This document shows positions 19,741-32,700 of a stretch of 64,000 bases of DNA, in pieces (the first letter of the stretch is position 1; the number at the start of each line of letters is the position of its first letter). Made by a program: the position numbers and the translations under genes. The notes below the pieces were generated by a model, which did not search any database, was not told where the DNA came from, and saw only the letters and a program-made list of their open reading frames with translations. This stretch comes from Linyphia triangularis (lineage: Eukaryota; Arthropoda; Arachnida; Araneae; Linyphiidae): NCBI GenBank assembly GCA_963978545.1, contig OZ021722.1:37093365-37157364 (forward strand), written 5' to 3'.

Positions 19741-21461
19741 AAATGTATTCTAATAAATTCTTACAAATAAATATTACAAGTTTTTTACAGTCTAAATATT
19801 GCGGTATTAATTATTTTTATTATACCAAGCATTATTTTGGTTCACATAATAACTCATTGATATTTGACAAAATTTAAAATATTTTCTAAGCAACAATTAT
19901 AAAATTCACTATGAAATTATAATTTTGATGATATATGATTCTACGATTTCATTTTACAACGGAAAGTAAATAAAATCAACACATCTTTAAAAACGAATGA
20001 CATTTTTGCAAATTCCATTAGCCAATCGCAATGCGTGGTTAATTTAGTCCTCTGTAATGAATTGACTATGACGTCAGCTCGCATAACCTCCACATTTATA
20101 CTTTGTATTCAGCCCATAGTATCTTGCAATGGAGATTTCCCGAAATTAAAATGTTTTTGAAAGTTAACTTTCTCTAAATTGTCATACAGTTCAAATAACA
20201 CATGCAACTTGAAGAACAAATATTTCTCTTTAATTCTGTCTCTTCAAAAATTAAATTATTTCAATTTTAAAGATGTTATAAGCCATATAATTATAGTCCA
20301 ATTCGTTCTGCCTATACTTTAACGTTACGTTCATTCTCACTTAAGCCTAACATGTCGGAAAAACTAACTTCGAAATGATAGCAAACCTGTTTGGCAACTT
20401 TTGGCATATATATCTGAACCTCAATTACAAGCTGATCTCCTTTATCTGTCGCCAAATTATGAAATGAAAAAAAGTGGTTTTAAATTAATTAAAAATAGAA
20501 AGAATTATTTAATGAAGTTCAAACCAGCGTAGGATTTTAAGTTGAAACATTCCCCATCCTATAATTCAATCCGTTTGAAGATCTATTGCTTAGTTAGGGC
20601 TGGACGTTTGTCTAAATTTTTACATTAAAATCGGGATAGAACTCGTTTTTTTATTTCATTTTGGAAATTTCAATATTTTTTTTTTCTTCGTTGTCTTTTA
20701 TCCTAGGTACTCAATTATTTTTTCTTTGAAAGATATCACCTAGACGAATCTATGGTATTTTTTGTATAATTATGTGAAGTTTCGCAAGAGCGCTAGAAAA
20801 TAGTCAATTTCTGCTGTTTCGCTGGAAGTTGTGCAGAGAATAGATACTTACTGTCGGTTTCTGCCTTTTTAAGGTTGGCGGCGAAACGACCGTTTCGTCT
20901 GATATTAATCCATTTAATCATGGTGTCCATTCAATTTTGGCATTAGTAGGATACAACTAGAAATTGGTACTGAAAGGAATGATTTTATGGAAATTGCTTA
21001 CAGAGCTTGTAATGAAATTATTCATTTTATTTCTTTCCAAGTTTTTTTGTTTTTTAATGAAATTGCTGCACTAGACTTATAATTCATACAAAGTTTTACT
21101 TTTTAGCCTATAAAAATCATATTTATTTTGTTAACAGTGAAAATGATTAGCAACCAAAAAGAATTAAACTTATAGGAAAGGTAGAAAGGAAATTCGATAC
21201 GATTTTATAGTTGGTGATCACTAAGCCTTCCGTTAAGGTAAACAGACCCCGATCCTCTCTCCTTTGCTGCCTGTTCAAATCCATCTATATGGCGCCACTG
21301 GACACAATGTCCCTAACCCTGGCTCAGGCTCGACGCTTGACTTAATTTTTGAAGCACATTTCTAAGGGCAAAACCTGTTTTTGCAGATCTCTTCGTCCCA
21401 AACGAAGCAAATGAATATAATATCAGACCACGCAGTAGGAAATCAATCAAATGGTTTCCAG
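19741..21461. other. Gene-free AT-rich spacer
   Basis: No coding region, tandem repeat or terminal-repeat pair could be supported here. Confidence 0.5.
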
Positions 21462-21612
21462 TGGCAACAAGTGGTCGAAAATTTTAGTGCATCCGAAAAC
21501 ATGCGACTTCCCAAAAAACCCTTTCCCCCTCCCCTAATCACACATACATTTTCCACAATCATATATAATCACACTTGAAATAATTTTTTTTTTTTCAATC
21601 CAATCATCATTT

Positions 21613-21650
<38 letters not shown>

Positions 21651-21690
21651 ACTTAAAAGTACATAATTAGTAATGATGTTTAAATGAAAA
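21462..21690 (-). repeat. Interspersed repeat X, reverse copy
   Basis: This is the reverse complement of the segment at 9790-9973, sharing all its landmarks. It has a poly-T expansion at about 21617-21648 where the other copy has short A runs. Confidence 0.75.
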
Positions 21691-22279
21691 AAATTTCAGT
21701 TTTATTCAAAAATTAATTACTTCAATAACATTTAACTCGTTATAATTAGCATATTTTTTAACAGTGAGATCTCGAGTTTTATAGGGCCAAGAAAAGAAAT
21801 TATGTTTGGAAATTGTTTATAATATTCTTAATGTTATGAATCTCCATTTAGTTTTTAGAATAAATATTTTTTTAATAGAAATTTGTTTGCAATGAAAGTA
21901 GAAAAAATCGCTAATTTTTCTAAATTGCATTTAAAAATATAGAAAAAAAAAAATTTCCTAATCAATTTGACTGAGGTTCAAAACATCTAATAGTTGATTC
22001 AGATTTGAATTCTCAAATCATTGTTCAAAAAGATTACTTCAAATGTCAATTATCACTGTTGAAATGAAGTTTTACGAGCCAAAAACACGATTTTTTAAAT
22101 AATGAGTTTAAAATCTTCAAATTTATTTTCAAAACAAAATAGCTTCAAACTAATAAAATAACTCTCTAGCCATTAGATGTACCTTATCTTGTAAAAATTC
22201 CATCTAAAGATTATTTTAAAGCAGAAATTCTCAATGGCAGCCGAAGTCGGAAAAGAAAGATCACCTTAATTGGATTTTT
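21691..22279. other. Gene-free AT-rich spacer
   Basis: I see nothing in it beyond A/T-rich sequence. Confidence 0.5.
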
Positions 22280-22473
22280 CCTTGTTAATTGGGTATAGTG
22301 GTTAGCGTGCTAGCTTCTAGACCGCGAGGTTGCGGGTTCGAGTCCCGTGTTTGGCATGGGTGTTTGTAAATTTATGTTGGCTTGTCTAATGACGAATGTT
22401 TCGGCGCATTATAGCCCTCGTGTTGCTGACGGCGCCAGATAATCTGAAAACAACCAACCAACCTTGTTAATTG
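22280..22473 (+). repeat. SINE family A copy with 12-bp target duplication
   Basis: The body at 22292-22461 starts at the A-box region (GGTATAGTGGTTAGCG) and lacks the first ~10 bases seen in the 6787 copy. It has an exact B-box and ends AACCAACCAA. Direct repeats CCTTGTTAATTG lie at 22280-22291 and 22462-22473. Confidence 0.93.
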
Positions 22474-23787
22474 AATATTGAGGCAAGAAGTTTGCTGTTT
22501 ATCGGATTTTTTTATACTTACCTTAGAAATCGGATCTTCATTTTAGAAAATTGTAAAATGTATAATTTCATTTTTGAACAAATAAATTTAAATGCAGCCT
22601 GACTGCACTGACTGTAGCGCACGAGCCGCCATTGATGGTTTCCGTTTTCGTCAACCGCTGGAATGAATTTTGCTCGCCAAGCAAGCTGGAGGAAATTTTA
22701 GTGAATAAAAGAAGAAAAATAGTTTTGCTATGGGAAATGAATCAGTGTTTTCCGAACATCACAATGGCGACTATGGAGCTTTTTCAACTACGTACCTTTT
22801 GAACCGGCATTTGGCAATGGTTCGCAAGGCAAGCTCAAACTATTGATGGACATATTCCACCAGTCCCTCATAGAAAATTGTGGATTTTCCCCGATTTGTT
22901 CAAGTGATATTTCTGCATTCTTTTTGAGGGAAAAAATAGTTCTTCTAACACCTTAACTCTAACGCATTCTCACACAGTAAAATTGTGGCATTTTAATAAT
23001 TTATTTTAGATTATACGCTGTAAATCAATTTAAGCAAGTTAATCGCACTTCATGGTGGAAAATCTGTCATTAACTTTTGCAATCAGTTTACCCTTAATAC
23101 TCATCATCCAAACCTAATTTAAGAATTAGTTTTACGATATTCTGAAGGCATACTCTACAGGTAGCTTTTTTCTTCTTTTTTTTCCCCCTGAGTACTGGTA
23201 GTGGAAGCCAATAGTGATAATTGAATACACATTTAGTTATTTCCCCACTCACTGTCTACAATAGAAATTATTTATTGCAATTATTAATTGATGCCTTGTT
23301 TTAATTTTTAAAACAAACAAAATAAAGAGTTCGCAGTTGACCGATTCTTTTTAAAAAATTAATAATGCGAAATATCAATTTTGTTCAAATCTTGAAATGG
23401 TTCATATGTAAGGCATTATTTCAACTAGTATTTCCTCTTTTGTCATTACTAAGGACATATTTATGGCTAATCACAGTATATTTTCAAATATAAATTCGAA
23501 TTTTACACATTTTAATCACTATGTAGATTTGCTACAGTTGACTGTGACGTAATATAGCTTTTTTTTAACATTAATTTAGTAGGGAGATTTTTAATATGGC
23601 AATGGCAACGACTGTCGTCTGTTTGTTTTTGTTTTGATATCATGGAAATCGCTTATGATTCAATTTGATATGTTGTTATTGAACTTTTTTTTATGGTCAG
23701 AGTTGAAACTACTACCCTTACCGTGTTAAACTTCCTGCTGTAGAAATTAAAATATCCACGTTTGCTAACGGAAAGTAGTGAATCAGA
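22474..23787. other. Spacer upstream of NUDT14
   Basis: It should hold the NUDT14 promoter and 5' UTR, but I see no TATA box or initiator that I can defend. Confidence 0.4.
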
Positions 23788-26700
23788 ATGGAGAATATCA
23801 AACACGTTAGAATTACAGAATGCGAAAATTCTTTATACATAAAACCGGCTCGAATGGTATATGAACAGGTAAAATATGTTTTCATTAAATAGTTCATGTT
23901 TTCCTTTAATTCTTCAATTTTAACTTCCTGTCAATGATTGTTTCTCTTAAACAAACAACTGGACACCTATAAAACAGAAAAGTTGTGTTTGTTTTTTTAT
24001 GTAATGTACCGATATGCAACAAAATATTAAAGTAATTTTTTTTAATTCTGTGTCAAAATAAATTATTCTTAAATATAGTTTTATAGAGGAAAAGTTCAAG
24101 AACAATCACCAACAAAATGCCTTTGAATAGTTCACTAAATTTAGAAAAAGAACAAATCTATTTCTTTCTTAACACGTTGTCTGCCACGGAATTTTACCCA
24201 ATTCCAATCTAAAGAGCCAATTTGATTTCACCTTTAACTGCTGTATGCTGTCTGACAGATCGCTAGTCATTTTTTGTAAAATGCTTCCACCCACTAAAAC
24301 ATTTCAACTTTGACTTTTATATTAATTTTTCTGATACTTTGTTTCTTAAATTTTAAATTAATGTTCACTAATTTCTTTGGCACAGTATGAACTATGTGTT
24401 GCCCTTGCACAAAAATTATCAAACCACAGCACTTGTTGACACGTTGATTGGAGAAGAGATTGAACCAATGATATGAGTTGAATGCAACTCATATCTCCCT
24501 GTTAAGTTGCACGTTTATAAAGTAAACTAGTAGAGACATTTACTGTTTAGTTCTTTTTTGTAAGAATGGATACTGGAATTTTGTTGCTTTTTGAATTCTA
24601 AATTTTATTTTACAGCATACTAAAACATTTCAGGGTCAGTAACTTCTGTTTTCAGACTTCCTTATTTTTTTATTTTTACTACATAATAGTTTTGTTTTTA
24701 GGATGGAAAAAAGAAAACATGGGACTTAATGCGTGTGCATGATAGGTAAGCATAAAGTAGTTTAAAACAATATCATGTAGTTTAACCCTTTCCCCGCTCT
24801 CTCCGAAATATTTTCCATTATTTATTATAGGGAACCAACATAAATGACTTCATGCTAAATTTTGACTTTTTTTTTTATCCATTTCGCGTTCGCGCGACCA
24901 CTACCTCTGATATTACATTGTGTTGCTACCACTCACTTCCACTTCAAAACAAAAAAAATCATTTAATTAAATTTACCGTCCCCATCTGTTTAAAAAATTA
25001 CCAAAAAGTTCATATTTATGTAGTTTTGAATTTAAGTTCGATAGAATTAAGTCAAGCTTATTGCAAATTAAATTTTTTGATCAAAATAATCTTGAATGAC
25101 AGAAGCTAAATTCTTTTTAAACTTTAAATTGAAAAAAAAAGGTGTTGATAAAATTTTTCATGAAAAAATTAAATTGTTATGTTATGCAAGTAGGTCATTC
25201 TCCCGAAACCGGAAAAATGCATGTCACAACATTATACCACTTTAAAAACAAGTATGAAAATAATGAATTGCCTTTTAATAACTTTTCCATGTTCCAAGCT
25301 AACTTTCTCATCACTAACATTGAATTTTTCTTATATAAATATATTTTAAAATATATCAAACGTCCAAAAGTCATTATCCTAGTTTATCACTAGAGCCATA
25401 GCTATACTGTTATAAATGTTAAATAAATTAATAATAAAACTAATTTTCCAACAACAATTAAATTAATGCATTTATAACAAAGTGTTTTATACAACGAAAA
25501 ATAATGTCATTATATTTTCTTATTTAAAAAAAATTGCTAAAATGCCTGTCACTGAAGAAAGCATCATTGTCCTGGCATATTGCATTACACTCAATATTTT
25601 AACTACAAAAGACAGCTCTACATTCTATTTCTTTTTTTTTTTTTTTTTTTTTCTATTTCAAGAACTTTTATTTCTTTAGTAAGCTCTGTGAATATTTATT
25701 CTAAGTTTGCACCTTTTTTTTTTTTTTTTTTTTTTTTTTCCTATTCCTTCAAGTTATATTTAATTAATTTGCATCATTTTCCTGCATCTACAAAAAATAC
25801 TAAATGTATAGAAAAAAAATTATATTGCTTTATAAAATACAAAATAAAGTCACCTCTTAGAAAATATATACATTAACTTTAAAATTTTTAAATAGAATGT
25901 GTCATCTTCTAATTACATTAATTTCATCGTTGTCTTGGCATATAAAAAATACAATAATAACAAACTAGGAGACAATGATGCTTGTTATTTTTAACTCATT
26001 TAAAAAACTAGTTGTATTATGAGCACCCCGAAAGCAGAAAGTGCCTAAAACTGCGACGTACGTCGCAGAACAATCAGAGTCCTTTTGCAGAACAATTTTA
26101 AGTTTGGAACAAATGCCCGCGAGTGAGAAAAAGAATTTCACCTACGGGATGACATGTTCTGCAGAACAAAACAACTTTATTGTCTATCCTTCCCCTCCCC
26201 CCCCCCCCCTCAATTTTCTTGGAACAACATTTCCCCGAGCTTCAGTTTCTTATAGAAAAACTCCCCGTGTTCATAGGGGGATCAATCACGTGTCTGTTTC
26301 CCTTTCTGGAGCGCTTTTCTTGCTGAAAGTCATTGATAAAGTTACAAATTTTGAATGTATGCCTTGGTTTGAAAAATAATTTTTTTCGTCATTGTCATTT
26401 TGCAATAAATGTGTAGTATTAATTTTATGGGTTTTTTCTTTTATGTCATAATGGAAATTTTGAAAAAATGTCTGCAGAACATTTGTAACTGTCAAAAGTC
26501 CCGTTGCAGAACATTATATATTATTCTGCTTCTGGGATGAGCACCATTGTCTTAACATAGGAATTTTTTTAACTTTCCACTCTTAATTAATAAATTTTTG
26601 TGCTTCTAGTATTTTTTTTCTTGTTGTACAAAACCTAAATAATAACAATAACATTACAAAATAATAATATATAACATACATTTACATTTACAGCATCCTT

Positions 26701-29700
26701 TTTTATTAAATGTTCTTATTTTGAAAAGTTGCCTGTTTCAGAGAAATGACCCAAGTGATCCATTTCAAAGTCCATAACGTTAGACAACCCCCCTTCCCTT
26801 TCCGCCTCTGTGATTGACTTCTTAATAAAAACAATCGAAATTGACTGGGTTGGTTTTTCCCTACTTTTTGTGTAGTGGGACAGACATAAATTACATCACA
26901 CAGAGGAGGGGGAGGATCTGTCCGTGATGGACTTTGACATGGAAAGGCGGGCGAAGTGAGTAATTGTTTTTGTGACGTAATAATTTCACTTAAGCGTGAA
27001 CATTTTAATAGATTTTTTTTTTTTTTTTTTTTTAAATTTAGAATTTAAAAAAGTATTATTTGCAAAATTTTATTACCAAGAATCACATTAATTAAAGTTA
27101 ATATGCCATAAGTTTAATTTGTTCTTAGTTAATTCCAAAATTTTAGAGCAGGGGGTCAATCAAACATTCCTTTAGCATGAAATAGGGAGAGAGGGTTCAA
27201 TATTTCTAAGTTTTCATACTTGTGCCTCAAGCTACAATTGAAGATCCAAACTATTGACAACTAGCAATCTGTTTACGCTGCATCTTTTGGGGAATTACTT
27301 CTCTCATACAAAATAAACACACATCCTTTTATAGATCTGTTTGAATAAATTTTTATTAGAATACTAATTTTAAGTTATTATTTCTCACAACATCCATATT
27401 TCATGTGGTTATTTCGATTCCCATCTAACTTCCTCATACATTGTAATATAGACAGAATACTAACCTATCATGAACAGTACTGGTGTTACAAAGCTTTGTT
27501 TTCTCCTTCTTTGTAGCTATCTTTTATTGGAATTTTCACAGACTTGTTATACAAGCCTAACCCATGCTTGTTTTGATGGAAAGTTCTTGTCTTATACAAT
27601 ATTTATTTTTGGTGATTTAAAAGATAAAACTTTAAATAGGCCATGTTTCAATTAACCTAGAAATTGTCTATTTGTGGTAATTAAAACTAATTGTAAGACA
27701 AAACTTTACTCAACTTAAAAAAAAAAAAAAAAAATGAGTATTAAATAAAAAATCTACTTGCATCTAATTGAGATATGACTTATTACATTTCTTAAACACT
27801 GAAAAAAAAAATTTAAAATATCAATATTTGAATTCTGCTGCAAGAGAAATATTCATTGTATATTGAAAATTTTGAGTTAAAATCCTTGTGCTACAATTTT
27901 ACATAATTTAGTTTAGATTGCATGTATATTAGTTTTCCATGCAAGAAGTTTCTTATCTCATCTTCCTCAAATAATTCTGCTTCAATGCCAGTGCTTATAG
28001 TAACAATCATTAACTGTTGAATTAAGTCAAGTCAATTAACAAATGCCTGACTACATCTATATGTTTTGGGTTCTATTGAATCCTAACATAGACCATCTAA
28101 TTTGAAAAATAAATTAAACTGTATTTGCAACCGATTTTTAAACTGCTGTTGCCTCAAAAGTATTCTTCCAATTTCATAAATAGCACACTTAAAATTTAAG
28201 CAAACACTTTCCAAAACTAAGCTTTTACTGTGTTTTTAGAGGCAGAATCCTTTGAGGTGTTTTAACAATCAGCTTCAATAACAGGGTGGCCACAAAATTC
28301 AAGAAAAAAAGGTCTCTTATAAGTCCCTGATTTCCCTGACAGATTTCTAAAAAATTCCCTGATTTTAGGTCAAACTGTTTTTCAAATTTCCCCTATTTTC
28401 TTAGGTTTTCTAGATGTCTAGACACCCTGATCAAATAGAACATGTATGCTAAAGAGATAAAATGCAATTTTTTAAAAAATAGTTTTGCTGGTAATGAAAA
28501 GTTTAAATTATTCCGTAACATTAAACTCCTAATAGCTTACCGCTACAAATCTTCATGTAAATAGAGCCAAAATATGGATGAACGTGCCAACAATACAAAA
28601 TTTCCATGATTTTCATGAAATTTTAAAAAGTTCCCTGACATTTCCCTGATTTTTTCCAGTATCAGAAAGCTCCCTGACATTTCCCTGATTTCCAGGTTCT
28701 GTGGCCAATCTGAATAAATGCAAAGATCCCTATAATTTGCCATGAAGGCAGAATCCTTTTGAAGTGGTAATAGAAAAACTGCGGCCACTGTGTTTAACAA
28801 AAAACTCCTTGTGTATAATGTTGCTTAATGGGTGGATCTATATTTTTTAACACAAATACAAAAAAGTTGCCCAACTACCACCTCAAATCCCATTTATGTT
28901 GGTCCAGGTGAACTGCTGCGTGCAATCCACCTATGCAGATCCAGTTTAAAACTATTACTGCTGTACAGTTTACCTTATGGTGGTGCAGATTGTTTCATTT
29001 ATCAATCAGGCTAATGTAAAAGAATTGTTTTCTGTACTCCAAATTAAAATGTGATTTAAAGACCTAATGAATGTAAAAAAATATCACGATGCTAAGGTAT
29101 TCTAGTTTTCTTTAAAAACAAAATGTTTTTCACCTTGCATAATATTCCGGTTGATTAATGCTACTTCCAAATGATAATCCTGTGATGTTCTACTCTACTC
29201 TTTTGATTTACAGTGTAGGTGTTGTGATTTTCAATATTACAAGACATGTTTTGGTTTTTGTGAGACAATTCAGACCAGGTAAGTTTACAATACTTAATTT
29301 AAATTTAGCTTTTTTATGTAGGCCAGCATTTGAAATATGGCATTCTTCTCCCTGTTAGTCCTCAAGAATAGAAATTTTCCCTCCTGATAATATGATACTG
29401 AGTTTAGACAAGCATATCCATTTTGTAGTCTTATTTCATTATTCATAATTTGCTCTAACTACACAATTACTATTTTATATTGCTTGAATCTGCTTTCTAG
29501 TAAATTTTCACACAATTTATGAAAATTAGTATACTTAAATTTATGACTGGAGTAGCTGCAATCATCAAACATAAATTTTAAGTGAATTTAATTTCTTTCA
29601 TTAAAATTGAAATTCTGAGAAATGAAATAAACTACACCTGAAATCAAAGGTTGCCACCTATTCAATCAAATCTATTTAACTTATTTTTACTTATCAATAG

Positions 29701-32700
29701 TTTTATTTTTACAAATGTTGTCTTTACAAATGTTGTAATAACTTAAAAGTTTTCAGTGAATTTCAATAACTTGTTTACATTTAGATTATTAGCATTACGA
29801 TAATACTGTGCAAGCGCTGAACGTCGAATTACAGTAAATATATGGAAAATCATAATAATAATCGAACTGTTTATCGAATAGACAATTGTAATACAGAAAA
29901 ATAAGGGGGACATATTAAAATAACTTTTGATTTTATTCTGATGTAATAAAAAAATATAGTTGCCATTCCAAGAATTTTTTTTCATGCCATTAAATATTAA
30001 TAAAAGCAACTTTTAATCGAATTTAAAAGTTGTTCTCTACAATCTCCATGTACTAAAGATTGTACCGAATTTCATACCTCTAGGTGCAAAACTGTGGATT
30101 TGTATAAAGTTCAGATGTACAGACATTTCACTTATATATATATATAGATTAGTTTAAAAAGTTTTTTTTTTTTGCTAAATCACTTAACAGAAGCATGAAG
30201 GAAGTAATCAGTCCTAGTATTATCAACAATTTCTATTATATCACATTGTCTCAACAAAGTTCTTGGCAGATTAGAAATATGTACTAAAATTAATTAGTTA
30301 TTTCATTGATGGAAGAAGATATTTAAATATATCTACTACAATTTTAATTTTTACAAAACAATAAAACATAACTTGTTTCATTTGGCTGTGGCAAACCACA
30401 TCAGATCAAACAAAATAATGGAAAAAGTTCACCCACCGTCTCGGATTTCCCCAAAATTTTGTATAATGAAATTATGGGCGAGGATGACCACAAATCTCAA
30501 TTTTGAAGGCTCCGTGATTTTTAATTACTGAGAAATTAATTATTGTAACTTTTAAATTTTCCGCGAGATGCACCATTTTTTTTTTTAATCTTAATTTCTT
30601 AAATAACTCCTTACCTGTACAAGTTAATGAAGTGAAAGTTTGTTTCTAGGGGTAACTTTTTAAGCTGATTTTAAAAATTCAATCGGAAATTGTGTATCTT
30701 CTATAGTTTTTGCATTAAACGTTTTTTGCAAAAAAAATCCAGAATTTTTTTTGACACGTTTGATCAGCAACACATGTGTTACATTTTTATATGTTGTAAA
30801 GATGGTATACCACTACTTTCAGAAAAAAATTCATCTTGGCTTTCTGTCTCAGAGATGAGAAAAAAATTATTGAACTTTCACAAGGAACGACTATAAACTA
30901 GGTGTTTTTCTCCATACATCCACAAAAGCTTTATTATGCATACAGTTTAACTTTTCTAGTAGCACATTCAAGGCATAAAAAATACACTGTTGCAAATTTC
31001 TTCTGCAAAACAGGACTAGCTTCTGCTGATTTTCTTTTTGCGTAGCTTTGTCGTTTTTTATTTACCCCATGCAATTTGACAGGTGTGCATCCAAGATTTG
31101 TAATACTTTGATTCAAAGCTTTAGCATCTTCTGAAGCAAAAAAGTTCATAAGGTGCACTTTCAGTTTCAGGCTGCCCCTTTAAAATAGACTCATTATTGC
31201 ATGATTCTTCAGTACCTGTTATTCGAGTTCGACATTTAGGACATAATTTTTGCCCTGGTTTAAGATAGCTGTGTTTTTTTGAAAATTCCAATGACACAAA
31301 TCTCACTCTTCTTGATACCTCTACTATGTGAATGAAATGGATCACAACAGTATCTCTGAAGTAGCTCATATGCAGCAAGCAAAATTTTTTCATGATGAAT
31401 ACAAATGGTTGAATTATTATTAAATTGCTCACTTGGAATTTCAGACCTAAGTGCAATAAGTTCTTTTTGCTCCTCTGTAAAGCTATTCCATTAAAAAAAT
31501 GCTGTTCGTCTTGAATAATTGGTTACATGACACTCAGTCTGCAATCTATCACCAACTGTGCACTTTGACAATGTTATGAATACTTGCTTTAACAATGTAT
31601 ATAATAATATGCAGTAACACCGATTTTAAATTCTTATACTTAAAATCTTCCATAAAACTAACCGGAACATAATGTTTTAATTCTCTATTAATGATAAATA
31701 TGTATTCTAACTCGCAAGGCTCCAAATCTTTCAATAATCCTTCATCCAAATCTATATAATCCTTTGTCTAGACTGGCAAGGTGACCAAAGATTTGTTGGC
31801 TGATTGCCAGAATTAAAAGTATATCTTCATAAAAAAAAATTGTATTGCATACATTTTGTGTGTGTGTGAAAAGAAAATATTCAGTTTATAGTCGTTCTTG
31901 GTGAAAGTTCAATAATTTTTTTCTCAGCTTTGAGACAGAACGCCAAGATGAATTTTTTTCTGGTAGTAGTGGTATACCATCTTTACAACATATAAAAATT
32001 TAAAACATGTGCTCCTGATCAAACATGTAGAAAAAACTCAATGCAAAAACTATAGAAGATACACAATTTCTGATTGCATTTTTGAAATCAACTTAAAAAG
32101 TTACCCCTAGAAACTAACTTTCACTTCAGTAACTTGTATAGGTTAGGAGTTATTTAAGAAATTAAGAAGAAAAAAATGGTGCATCTCGCAGAAAATTTAA
32201 AAGTTGCAATAATTAATTTCTCAGTAATTAAAAATGATGGAGCCTTCAAAATTCAGATTTTTGGCCATCCTAGCCCATAATTCCATTATACAAAATTTGG
32301 GGGAAATCTGAGACGGCGGGTGAACTACACTGTTTGATCTGACGTGGTTTGACCCCTGTATGAGTTAAGTAGAGTTGGAAAAATGCTTCATTTGTATTTG
32401 CATAAACATTTTTAATTTCTTCTTGATATGACATAATATTAACCCATTAAAAACGACTGTGAAATGGATAAGCAGTCATTGTTTCTAACTTTTACCTTGT
32501 TTATTATTTAGATCATGTAAGGTATATTTTGAATTTTTCAGATTTTTTTTTTTTAAATTATTTTTAGGATTTTTAAAAAACACTAAAAGGAATCACAATC
32601 CCAATTTATTAGCAATGTTAATTAAAACTAAAATGCTGATTGGCAAGCTTTCTTGCCAACTGTTGTTAATGGGTTAAACAAATATCTATGTTGCTAGCCA

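Noticed and set aside
26878..26955. Possible extra NUDT14 exon ending GCGAAG/tgagta
   Set aside because: Exons 2 and 3 already join in phase to give contiguous family sequence (HDS-VGVVIF), so an extra exon would break the alignment.
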